Source of the DNA: Balneola sp.
GTDB taxonomy: Bacteria > Bacteroidota > Rhodothermia > Balneolales > Balneolaceae
Direction: 5' to 3'
NCBI GenBank assembly: GCA_002694685.1
Contig: NZMW01000012.1
Location: 34,556-98,555, forward strand
Length of the DNA stretch: 64,000 nt
Shown here: in pieces, positions 35,364 through 46,900 of the stretch
Numbering within the stretch: position 1 is the first letter of the stretch
Layout: the number at the start of each line of letters is the position of its first letter
The notes under the pieces: model-generated
Told to the model about the DNA's origin: nothing
Databases searched by the model: none
The model's input: only the letters and a program-made list of their open reading frames with translations
Program-made: the position numbers and the translations under genes

Positions 35364-35759
35364 TTAATGGCTTTGCTTCCCAGGCACATGGATCGATGCA
35401 AACCGACCTAACCGTGTTTGCATTTCAAGTAAAATCACTTCAACTTTATCTGAGTGGTTGATGTCCTGATCCAATTATTTGACAAATACTCGTCAAACTT
35501 TGATGATTCTTCAGAAGCTTCCACTATTGATGATAATGTGCTGGAAAAGTATCCGGAGTGAGAAATAGACTAACTCAATAAAACAGACTAGTGCATTTTT
35601 AAAACTGCAAATAAGAACCTGCAAGAGCTCTTTTAACTGCCTTGGTATTTAGTACTATTTAGCGGAAGTAATACCATACTAAGTGTCTGGAAAGACGCTG
35701 GCAGAATGACTCAGATTCAGAGTCTGACTTGCAAAACAAAAGAATAAAACTCAAAGATT
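35364..35759. other. Spacer before the glycosidase-like gene
   Basis: About 400 bases hold no intact gene. At 35459-35562 a short plus-strand frame has an acidic, Ser-rich translation with no start and ends at TGA. I could not assign it, and it is probably debris of a lost gene. No hairpin of note was found. The promoter of the next gene must lie here, but I could not place it. Confidence 0.4.
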
Positions 35760-37214
35760 ATGAAATTCAGAATATTCAGGGATATAAAAATCATCGCTAT
35801 TTTACTGCTAATGGTATTACCTATATCGTCTGTTAATGCATTTCAGGTTGATCCGGATAATGTTATTCAGCCTTATACCGACAATAACTGGTACTGGCAA
35901 TATAAGGGAGAACCTATACTCCTTCGTGGTGGAAGTGATGATGATAACCACTTTCAGTGGACCGATGAGCAGCTGACCGAACATCTAGACCTTCTTATTT
36001 CAGTGGGCGGTAACTATGTCCGTAATACGATGTCGGACCGGGACGAGAACAATGTGTTTGCCTTTGCACAGAATGAAGATGGCTTGTATGATCTCACCCA
36101 ATGGAATGAAGAATACTGGAACCGCCTGGAATTCTTTCTGAATGAGACGGAAGAACGAGGAATCATCGTTCAGCTTACGCTTTGGGATCAGTTTGATATT
36201 AGTGGCCACCGGTGGAATACTCATCCCTGGAATCCTGAAAACAATAGTAATATGGAGGCCGGAAGTTGGGAAGGTAAGGAGGATTTCTATGCAACCGTTG
36301 ACAATAATGATCAGCAAGGGCTTCACTTTCAACAACAATTTATTGAAAAACTACTAGGCAAAACCCTCGAATACGGCCATGTGTTGTACAATATCAACAA
36401 CGAGAGTTCTGAGAGTACCGAGTGGCAGAATTATTGGGCACAATTTGTAAAAGAGCTTGGTAGTAAATCAAGCCACGAGATCTATGTAACCACCATGCAG
36501 TTCGATCCCTCAACCTCTGTGCGTCACGTAATGACCTATCCCGAAATCTTCGACTTTTTCGAAATTTCTCAAAATAATCAGGATTCCCGGGGAGCAAGAG
36601 GCCAAGGGCACTGGGACAATATTATGTATTGGAGAACCAAAATCGCCTCGTTTCCGAGCGGCCCAATGCCCATGAATAACGTGAAAGTATATGGTGGCGT
36701 GGATGGTGTTAACTATTCAGCAGGCTCCGAAAAAGAAGCTATACACCGGTTTTGGCGCAATATTTTTGCAGGAAGTGCTTCAAGTCGCTTTCACCGTCCG
36801 GCAGGTTCAGATCATTGGGGCTCTGGATTGAATGAGAAGGTTCAGGTGAACCTAAAGGCTATGGATATGCTGCTTAAAGAGTTTGACATTTTTACCTCCG
36901 CTCCTCATAACGACTTGCTTTTAGCTCGCGTACCTGTTCCTTCAACCATGGAGGCGTATGCCTCGGCCCGTATTGGGGAGCAATATGCAGTTTATTTTCC
37001 TGCAGGCCGGTTCACGGTAAACCTTGATCCCTGGATCTATGCAGAAAAACTGGAAGTCCGATGGCTTGATATTGAAAATCTGACCTGGTTGGAACCTGAA
37101 CTCTTGGAAGTACAATGGGAAGGCGGACAGGATGACTGGGGATACAGAAGAAGTATAAGGCTAACGACCCCGGGCAAACGACCATTTGTGGCCTTGATTA
37201 ATGTGATGGAATGA
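35760..37214 (+). CDS. Secreted glycoside hydrolase-like protein with C-terminal beta domain
   Basis: This 484-residue protein has a signal peptide (residues 1-27). Residues about 35-380 look like a TIM-barrel hydrolase of the GH5/DUF4038 kind: WYWQYKGEPILLRGGSDDD at the start, GNYVRNTMSDRD, IIVQLTLWDQFD, and VLYNINNESSE near residue 212, where the NE pair would be the acid/base. The last 90 residues form a beta-rich segment (YFPAGRFTVNL, EVRWLDIENLTW) similar in type to the putative collagen-binding domain found after DUF4038. It would act on polysaccharide outside the cytoplasm. It stands alone with no neighbouring carbohydrate genes. The start is ATG 35760 and the stop is TGA. Confidence 0.8.
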   Translation: MKFRIFRDIKIIAILLLMVLPISSVNAFQVDPDNVIQPYTDNNWYWQYKGEPILLRGGSDDDNHFQWTDEQLTEHLDLLISVGGNYVRNTMSDRDENNVFAFAQNEDGLYDLTQWNEEYWNRLEFFLNETEERGIIVQLTLWDQFDISGHRWNTHPWNPENNSNMEAGSWEGKEDFYATVDNNDQQGLHFQQQFIEKLLGKTLEYGHVLYNINNESSESTEWQNYWAQFVKELGSKSSHEIYVTTMQFDPSTSVRHVMTYPEIFDFFEISQNNQDSRGARGQGHWDNIMYWRTKIASFPSGPMPMNNVKVYGGVDGVNYSAGSEKEAIHRFWRNIFAGSASSRFHRPAGSDHWGSGLNEKVQVNLKAMDMLLKEFDIFTSAPHNDLLLARVPVPSTMEAYASARIGEQYAVYFPAGRFTVNLDPWIYAEKLEVRWLDIENLTWLEPELLEVQWEGGQDDWGYRRSIRLTTPGKRPFVALINVME

Positions 37215-37336
37215 AATCTGCGATTGTCATCAAAGATGAGGAATCGCAGATTATTAATATGCCCGAAGGAGAAAAGATTCCGGACTGGTAATATCCGGAT
37301 TAGTGGAACAACTCTGTGGCTGACCATATCAAAAAA

Positions 37337-40300
37337 TCAATCAACCCCAAGATGATTATCTGATCTTACCAAATCAGGACGTGTTCCATAAGGATCGATG
37401 CTTACATACTTAGGAAGTTTATCTGCCTGGAAGGTTAGTTTCTGTTTACCATCTACGATAGTTTTCGGGCTTAGAAAAATAACATCATCCAGTGAAGCTC
37501 CCGATGGGTGAGTTGAAAATAACCCTATAGGGATTGGTTCACTCATGCTAATTTCTGATTCAATTCCATCCACCGATTCATACTTTTTGGCATCAATATG
37601 GATGGTAACTTCATAAACACCACTTGGCTGTTTGCTATACGACACTTCAGCAATTGAAAGATCATAAGTAATGATTTTCTTAAACCAGTCATCAACTAAA
37701 TAGTGATATTCTTCCGGAGTCACTATATATAACTCATCCAGAAACTCGACTGAGGTGACTGTGGCATCGATCTCATTTTTATGTCGATCAACCAGCGTTT
37801 TCAATACTCCATTTAATGATTCTTCACCGATCAGTTCTTTAAGGGCAATCATCACGATGTAGCTTTTGCCATACAACATGTAATGTTCGCCTTGCTCCAG
37901 GTAAAACGGCTGTTCCAGCGTGGAAGCATAAGATCGGCCGTTGAAATAGGTGTGATTAGCCGATTGGCTTAACTGATACAAAGAATGCATCCCATAGTAT
38001 TTCTCCATAACTACAGCTTCCGTGTATTTAGCAAATCCTTCCACAAAAATGCCCCCTCCGCTCAAGCTTTGAGTACTTAGAATATGACCCCACCACTGAT
38101 GGGCGACTTCGTGAATAGTACGTTTAGCTACCAGGCTGAAGGCTTTCAGATCTCTTTCATCAACCAGATAAAAATTATATTCGACCATGCTGATAGTTCC
38201 CGCCGTAGCAAATCCGCCAAATCCCCAGTAAGAAGGTAATTCTGTAATACGAAGGTGATTTCTGGGATACTCCCCAAATTCCTTTTGAGCATAATCCAAG
38301 GTTTGTTTCATGCTATTCATGGTGGCAGCGTTGTTGAATGCATGCCCGGGATGGTAATAATGCTCCAGACTAATTCCATTGAAATATTCTTGTTCTAATG
38401 TATAATCAGCTGATTGATACGTGATGGCAGGTGCAACCGGACTCTGCGTTTTATACTGATAATAGTTCCTGCCATTTTCAGTCCATTGACCCTTCATTTC
38501 TCCAACGGAAATACCTGTTTGAGAAGCCGGGACAGATAAAGTGGTCTCGAAATTGATTCTGCCAAAACCTGATTCCATTATTTCGAAATCAGCTGCTGAG
38601 GGCTGTTCTTCTTCCCGATCAGGAAGCCCGCGTTTCTTACGCTCGGCTTTATCCGTAATTTCTTTATTGTCGGTATAACCGAGATACGGACTGAAGTCTC
38701 GCAAATGAACAAAACTCCCATTATCCACCAAATCTCTACCGGAACGGAGTCCGGTGTGAGCTCCATTAGCAGAAAAAGTCAGTTTAACGGAATCCCTCGG
38801 TAGGACAGGTGAATTGAACTCGAATTCAAAGATCCCGTGCGTAGAATCCTGGTTGATCAGTATAGCTCGTTCAAGTGAAATATGAGTAATTGGTTTTTTC
38901 TCGATGAAAAGTGCTCTGTTTACAACGGTATCGCTTTTGTTGGAAAGCGTATAAACAGCATCAACTGAGTATGTTCTCTCGAAAGGAAAAAGTGCTACAT
39001 CGGTGGAAATGGAGATGGGATATAACCAGTGCTCTTCTTCATAGTGTTTGTATTTTCTTTCGTACTCAGCTCTGCGATCCAGCACTGAATCAGATGACAG
39101 GTACTCCGCTTCTACATTGGTCTTGTAGAAAATCATTCCAGAAGTGCAAAGAAAAAGCAATGTAAAGATAGAAAGAGGGACTAGTTTCCGGCTTGTCCAA
39201 CCTCGGAAAAGTTGTTTGATATGCTCCTGAAAATTCCCAGCAATACCACGTTGCCAGCCATGCAGAGCAAGTATGGATAAAATCAGGCCTGCAATTATCC
39301 AGTTAGAAGATAGCAGGTGAAAGGCGGATGCATTATTGCTGACTCCCGACATATCAGAAAAAGTAACGGAGGGCATATAGCCGATTCTTAATAATGGATG
39401 CTCAATACCCAGATAGCCCGATAAGTTAGTTCCAAAAACGGCAATCACAATTCCGCTTATAGCCATCCCCAGATATTTTCCCGGAGAAAGTGTTTGGATA
39501 AATAGAGTGAGCAGGATGTAAAAAACGAGTGGAATTCCCTGGTAGTAATACAAGGAGAGGTAGGTACTTATGTCAATGTGAGCGTAATCCAATATGAATT
39601 GGAAGGCAATAGCAATACCAATCTCAAGGGTGATGAAAAGAAAAGGGATGCTGAGTAAGACAGAAGCTTTCGACCAAAAGAATGAGGCATTTGATGCAGG
39701 TGTTGCATCAAGGATAAGGTGAAAATCTTCACTTCGCTCTTTCCAGACCCACTCACCACTGTAAAAAACAATTAACAGCAGGCCAAAAATGAAAATGGCT
39801 GCATTATTTAACCCGGCCAGAATCGAGGTAATAGGGTATAAACTTTCGGAATAACTGCCTCCTTCAACAAGCGTGGAATAAAATTCGGAACAAATAATGA
39901 AAGTGATGAACACCAACATAGCCTGGAAAGGCAGACTTTTTAGCAGTTGAGAGATCCCAATTTTAGTCTGTGCTAAGAAACTTTGCCAAAACGCCCCTAA
40001 TCCAAAACCTGATGGTGCGATAGGTTGATAGACTATATTATTAGTTATTTCTTCATTCGTTTTGGTTTCATCTGGCGCTTTCTGTTTTTTCTGATTTAAG
40101 GCACGGAAGGAAAACAACCGATAGGCAAAACCTAAGAAGGAAAAGGAAATCGTGATCCACAGCAATCGGTTGAGTAATAAATTCCCGGTTAAAGAAACCC
40201 ATACACTATTCTTTTGCAAAGGTGTGAGGTATTTACTTTGCTCCATGAAGGCTGAAATGCCAAATGGATCTGCCAGAGCCGCTAACATCATGTTCTCGGT

Positions 40301-40909
40301 GTGAGTTGGGGTAGAATCGGCCAAAACTGGAGAATTAAAATAGAAAGAGCACACAAAGTAGAGGACGTAAATCAGGACAGCCGATGCGTAGATCGACATT
40401 CTGTTTTTAGAAAGTAACCCTACTGTAAAGATAAAAGCTGAGCATATAAATACGTTTGGAAATACAAAAACCAGCCAATTCCAGAAATAAAGAGTTGGAC
40501 TAATCGGAGCCAGACGCTCAGGATCCAAATCGACGATCAAAGTCCCGGAGATCATTCCAAGTAACAACGGGCTCACAGCAAGCAGGCTAAACAAGAAGAC
40601 TCCGGAGAAACGGCTAATAAAAAAGTGATGCTTTTTTACGCCGGTACTGAAAATAATCTCCTGCATTCGGTATGTACTATCCCGTAATAGCCCATTGATT
40701 ACAAAGAACATAATGGCAAAAACAGCTCCAAGAGTAAACAGGGAGGTATAATAGCTGATTTTATAGGGCGCATTATAGTCTACGAGATCAGGTGCAAACG
40801 CTTGTCCACCAATTTGAAATCCTGTAAGGAAAAACAAAATGACAGCGGCGGGCAATGCCCAAAGTTTTCTTTGATAGGTGAATTCAAATTTGAGTAATTC
40901 GGTAATCAT
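37337..40909 (-). CDS. ABC transporter permease fused to M1 aminopeptidase (copy 1)
   Basis: This 1190-residue protein begins with an ABC-2-type permease (residues 1 to about 590, with 12 or so hydrophobic segments in two sets). An extracytoplasmic M1 peptidase part follows from about residue 650. It has the zinc site HEVAHQWWGH near residue 931, and the third ligand Glu is in FVEGFAKYTE some 18 residues later. Fused permease/M1 proteins are known in Bacteroidota but their substrate is not. The start overlaps the stop of the ATPase gene (ATGA), so both are translationally coupled. A paralogue with the same layout lies at 43974-47588. Confidence 0.9.
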   Translation of the reverse strand: MITELLKFEFTYQRKLWALPAAVILFFLTGFQIGGQAFAPDLVDYNAPYKISYYTSLFTLGAVFAIMFFVINGLLRDSTYRMQEIIFSTGVKKHHFFISRFSGVFLFSLLAVSPLLLGMISGTLIVDLDPERLAPISPTLYFWNWLVFVFPNVFICSAFIFTVGLLSKNRMSIYASAVLIYVLYFVCSFYFNSPVLADSTPTHTENMMLAALADPFGISAFMEQSKYLTPLQKNSVWVSLTGNLLLNRLLWITISFSFLGFAYRLFSFRALNQKKQKAPDETKTNEEITNNIVYQPIAPSGFGLGAFWQSFLAQTKIGISQLLKSLPFQAMLVFITFIICSEFYSTLVEGGSYSESLYPITSILAGLNNAAIFIFGLLLIVFYSGEWVWKERSEDFHLILDATPASNASFFWSKASVLLSIPFLFITLEIGIAIAFQFILDYAHIDISTYLSLYYYQGIPLVFYILLTLFIQTLSPGKYLGMAISGIVIAVFGTNLSGYLGIEHPLLRIGYMPSVTFSDMSGVSNNASAFHLLSSNWIIAGLILSILALHGWQRGIAGNFQEHIKQLFRGWTSRKLVPLSIFTLLFLCTSGMIFYKTNVEAEYLSSDSVLDRRAEYERKYKHYEEEHWLYPISISTDVALFPFERTYSVDAVYTLSNKSDTVVNRALFIEKKPITHISLERAILINQDSTHGIFEFEFNSPVLPRDSVKLTFSANGAHTGLRSGRDLVDNGSFVHLRDFSPYLGYTDNKEITDKAERKKRGLPDREEEQPSAADFEIMESGFGRINFETTLSVPASQTGISVGEMKGQWTENGRNYYQYKTQSPVAPAITYQSADYTLEQEYFNGISLEHYYHPGHAFNNAATMNSMKQTLDYAQKEFGEYPRNHLRITELPSYWGFGGFATAGTISMVEYNFYLVDERDLKAFSLVAKRTIHEVAHQWWGHILSTQSLSGGGIFVEGFAKYTEAVVMEKYYGMHSLYQLSQSANHTYFNGRSYASTLEQPFYLEQGEHYMLYGKSYIVMIALKELIGEESLNGVLKTLVDRHKNEIDATVTSVEFLDELYIVTPEEYHYLVDDWFKKIITYDLSIAEVSYSKQPSGVYEVTIHIDAKKYESVDGIESEISMSEPIPIGLFSTHPSGASLDDVIFLSPKTIVDGKQKLTFQADKLPKYVSIDPYGTRPDLVRSDNHLGVD

Positions 40910-41802
40910 GATACCCCCATAGTTTGAAGCTCAGAGGATGGGACTACAGAAAAGTAGAAATCTTCGAGCGTTGGGTCTACAGCTTCAAACTCACTTCCCG
41001 GGGAACTTTCGGCTTTTATATGAATTAGGGTGTTACCTGCAATCAGTCGTGTTGAAATGACGTGGTGTGTTTCGCGATATCCAGGCAGGTCATTATCATC
41101 TATCGTTTTTCTCCAGATTTTTCCTTCTAGCGTTTTTACTAATTCTGAAGGATTTCCATGTACCAGAATTTCACCCTGATGTAAAATCGCCATATTTGGA
41201 CACAGATTATAGATGTCTGCAACTATATGCGTTGAAAGAACCACAATGATATTCTCACCGATTTTACTCAAGAGGTTTAGAAAGCGATGCCGTTCTTCCG
41301 GATCTAAACCGGCTGTAGGTTCATCAACAATAATAATTTTTGGGTCTCCAAGCAGCGCCTGCGCAATGCCGAAACGCTGTTTCATCCCTCCTGAATAGGT
41401 GTGTACGTGTTTCTTCCGGTGCTCCCATAAGTTGGTTTGATGAAGAAGTTGTTCAATTTGTTCGCCGCGTTCTTTCTTATCTAAAAGTCCCTTAAGCACA
41501 CCAATATGATGTAATAATTCCACCGCCGATATCTTGGGATATACGCCAAATTCCTGAGGGAGGTAACCAAGTCCCTTTCGCACTGTATCCGGGTTAGAAT
41601 GGATATCATCACCATTAAAAAGAATACTCCCTAAAGATGGAGATTGCAGTGTGGCGATGGTTCGCATCAGGGTAGACTTTCCAGCTCCATTAGCTCCGAG
41701 AAGACCAAACATTCCATTCTCTATAGTCAGGGATACGTCATTCAGCGCTTTGGTTCCGTTGGGATAGGTTTTAGATATGTTTTGAATTTGGAGGGTGTTC
41801 AT
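40906..41802 (-). CDS. ABC transporter ATP-binding protein (copy 1)
   Basis: This 298-residue cytoplasmic ATPase has Walker A GANGAGKST near residue 36, the ABC signature YSGGMKQRFG near residue 137, Walker B IIIVDEPTAGLDPEE and the switch His in LSTH. It powers the permease/M1 protein encoded in the coupled downstream gene (4-bp overlap). It begins with MNTLQIQNISKTYPNG, as does its paralogue at 47631-48500. It is divergent from the histidine kinase gene. The 208-bp spacer between them should hold both promoters. Confidence 0.95.
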   Translation of the reverse strand: MNTLQIQNISKTYPNGTKALNDVSLTIENGMFGLLGANGAGKSTLMRTIATLQSPSLGSILFNGDDIHSNPDTVRKGLGYLPQEFGVYPKISAVELLHHIGVLKGLLDKKERGEQIEQLLHQTNLWEHRKKHVHTYSGGMKQRFGIAQALLGDPKIIIVDEPTAGLDPEERHRFLNLLSKIGENIIVVLSTHIVADIYNLCPNMAILHQGEILVHGNPSELVKTLEGKIWRKTIDDNDLPGYRETHHVISTRLIAGNTLIHIKAESSPGSEFEAVDPTLEDFYFSVVPSSELQTMGVS

Positions 41803-42010
41803 AGCGACTCATTTTTGTTGAATTTGAGCGAAGCTACGCAGCCAGATTAGCTTTGTTTACCGGATTGGACGAACAACAGTATTCTTGATATGGACCGTGA
41901 GTAAACAGACACGAATCAGGTTGATGAAGCAAAAAGGTGGATTCATACTAAAAACGATATCGTTCATCCATAGGCAGAGAATGAATCCTGGATTTGTCCT
42001 ATTTTGAATC

Positions 42011-43135
42011 ATGAAAAAAGATTTGAAGAAATATCAGGCGTTTGTCATAGGACCGGCTATCACTTACGCAATGATACTTTTTATGGAATACATCGATTTG
42101 ATCAGGATACCCTCCGGTGCGTGGATAACTAATACGCTTGGTTTCTTGTTTTACGCCTTCTTCATTTCATTGGCCATCCACAAATACCTGGCTAAGGGAG
42201 GGTCGATGATTAGAGTTGGGGCAGGTTTTGGGATTCTGGCCATCGTGATTTTCAGTATAGGTTATTTTACCAGCGGTCTTATGGATAATCCGCTGATGAT
42301 TCTCCTTATGATTTCATTCTGGCTATTGCTGTTTTATTTCATTTTGCCAGCGTTTTTCCAAAAGTATCGATTGCTCATCTTCGGCTTATATGGTGGCTCT
42401 GCACTCTTCTTTTTGTACGCAAGATTATTTACTGGCAGCTTCGAGCTTTATGAAAGTACCTACAAGTTTTGGGCACTGAGCTTGTTTCTACTTCCAATCC
42501 CCATTCTGATAGGGCTGTGGTTCTTTGAACAATGGAAATGGTTTCGAAGCCTGAAGGCAGAGAAAGCAAGTGCTGAACTTGCCCTGTTGAGAAGTCAGGT
42601 TAACCCTCATTTTTTCTTCAATACATTGAATAACCTCTATTCGCTTGTGGTACACCAATCTGATCAAGCACCGGAGGTAATTCTGAAACTTTCGGATATG
42701 ATGCGCTATACTATTTATGAAGGGAAAAAAGACAAAGTACCCTTGAAGGAGGAAGTTGATTACCTGCAACGCTATATCGATTTGCATAAAATCAGGTACC
42801 AAAAAGAGGTAGATATCCGGTTCGAGAAACCAGAAGATGGTGAAGTCTCAGTAGCGCCATTATTGTTTATTGTACCTCTGGAAAATGCCATCAAGCATGG
42901 GGTGGAAAGTCTGCGGGAAGGAGCCTACATATACGCTTCTTTAAAAACGGTACCGAAAGAAGGAAAAGTGGTATTCGAAATCCAGAACAATTTTGACAAT
43001 CAGGATGGAGGGGAAAAACAGGGAATCGGTCTTGAAAACCTGAAGAAACGCCTGGAGCTATTATACCCAAACCGACATAAGTTAGATATTGTGAAAGAAG
43101 AGGGCGTATTTACCGTAAACCTTGAGCTTTATTAA
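42011..43135 (+). CDS. LytS-type membrane histidine kinase (copy 1)
   Basis: This 374-residue protein has about six hydrophobic segments (residues 10-175) and then a short coiled coil. The kinase core follows: SQVNPHFFFNTLNNLYSLV with the phospho-acceptor His near residue 199, VPLLFIVPLENAIKHG-like N-box (here APLLFIVPLENAIKHG) and QGIGLENLKKRLELLYP as G-box. It belongs to the PF06580 class. It is one base-pair coupled with the LytTR regulator at 43135 (TAATG). It probably reads membrane or peptide stress and regulates the divergent ABC/M1 operon. Confidence 0.92.
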   Translation: MKKDLKKYQAFVIGPAITYAMILFMEYIDLIRIPSGAWITNTLGFLFYAFFISLAIHKYLAKGGSMIRVGAGFGILAIVIFSIGYFTSGLMDNPLMILLMISFWLLLFYFILPAFFQKYRLLIFGLYGGSALFFLYARLFTGSFELYESTYKFWALSLFLLPIPILIGLWFFEQWKWFRSLKAEKASAELALLRSQVNPHFFFNTLNNLYSLVVHQSDQAPEVILKLSDMMRYTIYEGKKDKVPLKEEVDYLQRYIDLHKIRYQKEVDIRFEKPEDGEVSVAPLLFIVPLENAIKHGVESLREGAYIYASLKTVPKEGKVVFEIQNNFDNQDGGEKQGIGLENLKKRLELLYPNRHKLDIVKEEGVFTVNLELY

Positions 43136-43854
43136 TGATGATTAAATGTATAATCGTAGATGACGAACCGCTGGCTCAGGATTTGATGAGTACGTATTGT
43201 GAGAGGTTACCCCACCTTAAGGTAGTAAAACAGTGTTATGATGCTCTGGAAGCTTTGGAGTGGCTCAATTCAAACAAGACAGACTTAATGTTTCTGGATT
43301 TGAACATGCCCAAACTGAAAGGCTTTGATTTTCTTCGAACCCTTCAAAACCCACCCAAAGTTATTGTAACCACTGCATACAAAGAACACGCCCTTGAAGG
43401 GTATGAGCTGGCCATAGAAGATTATCTGGTTAAACCATTTAGTTTTGAACGATTTTTGAAAGCTGTTAATAAAGCTATTTCTACATCATCTTTATTGGCT
43501 GGTAAAGGAGATGATCAGCAGGAAGGAGATTCCATGTCACCCCAGCGTTTTTTTGTAAAGGGTGATAAGGAGTACCACCAGGTGAATATGGAAGATATTC
43601 TATATGTGGAAGCCAGAGGAAATTATTCCGCATTGTTTTTGGAAGGAGAAGAACTGCTGGTTCACGAAAAGATCTCTGATCTTGAAGAGCTGCTACCGGC
43701 CCCGGCGTTCATGCGGGTGCATCGTTCGTTTATTGTAGCGGTAGAAAGAATTAAAACTATTCACGGAAATACTATTACGGTAGAAAAACAAGAAGTCCCC
43801 ATAGGTCAGACCTACAGCAATACCGTTCGAGATGAAATTTTGAAGCGGAAGTAA
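43135..43854 (+). CDS. LytTR response regulator (copy 1)
   Basis: This 239-residue protein has an N-terminal receiver domain with CIIVDDEPLAQDLM and the phospho-acceptor Asp in LMFLDLNMPKLKG near residue 54. A LytTR DNA-binding domain follows (MEDILYVEARGNYSALF, and FMRVHRSFIVAVERI). The start overlaps the stop of the kinase gene, so both are made together. LytTR domains bind direct repeats near target promoters. The probable target is the divergent ABC ATPase/permease operon. Confidence 0.95.
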   Translation: MMIKCIIVDDEPLAQDLMSTYCERLPHLKVVKQCYDALEALEWLNSNKTDLMFLDLNMPKLKGFDFLRTLQNPPKVIVTTAYKEHALEGYELAIEDYLVKPFSFERFLKAVNKAISTSSLLAGKGDDQQEGDSMSPQRFFVKGDKEYHQVNMEDILYVEARGNYSALFLEGEELLVHEKISDLEELLPAPAFMRVHRSFIVAVERIKTIHGNTITVEKQEVPIGQTYSNTVRDEILKRK

Positions 43855-43973
43855 TAAGAAATTTAAAGAGGTGTTGTCACTTTACTTGTAGTATTAGCAG
43901 GGATTGCATACATAATCTATTCCTAGTCTACCACTCCCTTTATTAATCTATGGCATTTTACTTGAAATTATAT

Positions 43974-46900
43974 CTACTCACAATCTATTTGGCGTTTATT
44001 ATCTGAGATATTTTTATCCAAAAACGTTAAATCAGGATCGAGAACCAGAAGATCGGGACGTTGAGAAAAGGTGTAGGTATAGTCTGATTCTTTGAAGTTT
44101 TCCTTGATTTCTATTTTCTCGATGAGCGTTTTTTTCCCGGATTCATCAAATTGATAAAAACTGATTTCAATGGGTCTTGTAAATTCTAAGGCCTGTTCAT
44201 TTTCAATACCAACAACGCGGAGTTTGTTTAGACTCAACTTTAATTTTACTTCAAACTGATTTGAACTTAATTCCTGAGCGCCCACCTGTTCGATTTTATT
44301 ATCATAAATCACTATTTCCTCAAATATCTCTTTAACCTCATTAATTAAACTATCAGGAGTTACCGCATAGAAATATCCAAGAAGGTCAGTCGAGATAGGG
44401 TAGCGATTTGAGTCAAGATGCTTATCCCCGGAAAACGAATTCCAATCTGTAATAAACTGCGCTAAAGCTGCATTTACAGCTTCCTCAGAGACTAATTTTT
44501 GGAAGGCATTCATCGCAATTAAACCTTTTCGGTAATAGATGTAATCTTGTCCGGATTCAACAAGATGTAATGGCATTTCTTCAACAGACTCCTGTGGTCT
44601 TTGTTTAAAATATTGTCTCATATTCCATTCAAGAAATTCATCGACCTGGTCTTTGGAGAAGGTATTTCTAAATATTGAAAGTGCTGAATATTGAGCTAAG
44701 GTTTCCGAGATTAAAGTTTGTCCTTGAACTTTGGCTGGATTTACCTGATCCCCCCACCATTGATGGGATACCTCATGTGCAGTGATATAAAAGGGAAGAT
44801 CAGGTGTTTCTTCATCCCTGATATCCAAAGTGAACCCCATGTTTTCAGCAACCGTTATTAAACCAGGTAGCGACTGCGCACGATTATGATAGAGAGGGAC
44901 TTCGACAATACGTAATTGATCGAATTGAAAAGCAGAGAAATGCTCAGAAAAATACCTGAGAGATCTTTCCATACCATTCATCATACTCCCAACATTAAAC
45001 TCATGTCCGGGGTGATAATAGATTTCAAGATCAATAGAGTCAGAATTATTGGTTAGCTTAATAGCTGAGGTTAATGTTTCATACTCAGCTGAAACTATAG
45101 CATATAAGTTAGAGATCTTTTGCTTTGATGAATAGTGAAAATAGGCTCGATCATCTGAAACCCAGGTATCCAAAAGTTTACCCGGAGCAACCGCGATCTG
45201 ATTGGAATCGGTGCTTACAATAAGTTCAAAATCGATGTACTCGCCATCACCAGCCGCTTTTCCAATTTGTCCAAAAGTAACATCGCTTAATACTGCACTT
45301 CTTTTCTTTTCAGCTAAGCTTAGCTGATCTCTAAACGTTGGGTCTGATATTTCGATATCCTCTAAATAACCGATAGATGGAAACTGAAAATTATCAATCA
45401 AGGTCCCATTGCTAACTAAATTTGGGTTCAACTCAGAAGAAAATCCCGTTGGATTAAAACTCTGCTGAAACTTTAGAGATGCCGTCTCATCTGGATGTAG
45501 AGATTGTCTCAGCAACAGTTTATAAAATCCGAAATCTGAATTTGTGCTATCTATAGATTCTATAATGGATTGATGTGGGAACCATAACTTTACGAGGTTA
45601 TGTGGTGTTTTTTGGATTAACAGAGTATCGATGGTTGAATCGGTTGTGTTTATCAGTTCATAGGATCCATTAAGTTGATAAGAACGATCAGCAGGGTAGA
45701 GGTCTAGTTCTAAGGAAACTGCGTCCATTTCAGGCTGTGGATACTCCTCATAATGCTTTAGTTGTAATTCATAACTGGCTCTTAGATTCAACTCCTCTTT
45801 TGAAGAGAGATATTCATTTAACACATTTGTGTTATAGAACACAAAAACCCCAGAACCGACCGTCATAAGAAAAAGGAAAAGTGCGGCATTTCTGAGATTT
45901 GGACTAAAGTTAATCCATATTCCACGAATCCGTTGTTTAAAACTAGTTTCCGTGCCACGAGGAGCTAATGAAATTGTTAGTATCAGAATGAAAACCGTGA
46001 AAGATATCCAGTACATCTTAACCCAAAAAAAGGATTCCATAAAATTACTGTAGCCATTCATATCGGAATAAGTGGGTAAGAAAGATCCTCCAAATCTAAC
46101 CAGAACATGTTCCAAGCCCATTACTTGGAATCCGATAGTCGTGGTGGCTAATATTATTACCGTAATTATATGAGCTACATATTTATGATTTACCAGAAGT
46201 TGAACACTGAAACTGACAAGAGTCATTAACAGGAGGAATGGGAATATTTCCAGGAAAAATGCAGTCAGGTATAATCCTATTTCAAAATCGAAATAGTTGT
46301 TATATGCTTGAAACCCAATCCCTGAAAGGATCATCAAAAGCATTAGTACAACTAATAGGAGAACTAAGCCAAGAATTTTGCTTACAACGATCGACCAATT
46401 TTCTGTAGGAAGAGAATCAGCAACGTAGTTCACACGTTCATCTCGTTCTTTCCAGATTAACTCACCCGAATAGAAAAGGATAATCCCAACAAAGAAGATG
46501 ATGGTTAGCTCAACCAATTCACCAACGATCAAATAGGTTGTTGGCAGGTTATCAACTCCAAAATTGGTTCCGAGGCTGAATCCATTAATTAGCAAAATCC
46601 CGACAGCAACTAATAAAATTGCCCAAAATGAAACGCCATTTACAACAAGGCGAAAATTAAACCAGATCTGTTTTATCAGTCGCCTAAAAATAGAAGATGT
46701 AGAAAAAGTAGTGACTACTTTCGGATTAGAAATGATTACAGAATCTGGCGTAATTGAGTTCTTAGTGTCTTTAAGGGTCTTCTTTTTTCCTGAACTTTGT
46801 TGGGTCTCGAATTTGAAAAAATAATGACCAATGAAGAGGGTGATAACGCCAAAGCCAAGCCATAGCATTCTGTTTGCCAGGAGAACCCCTTCAATGGGAA

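Noticed and set aside
37215..37336. Small frame after the glycosidase-like gene (ATG about 37211, 26 codons)
   Set aside because: Weak similarity in style to VapB-type antitoxins but too short and without a partner toxin. It is not called.
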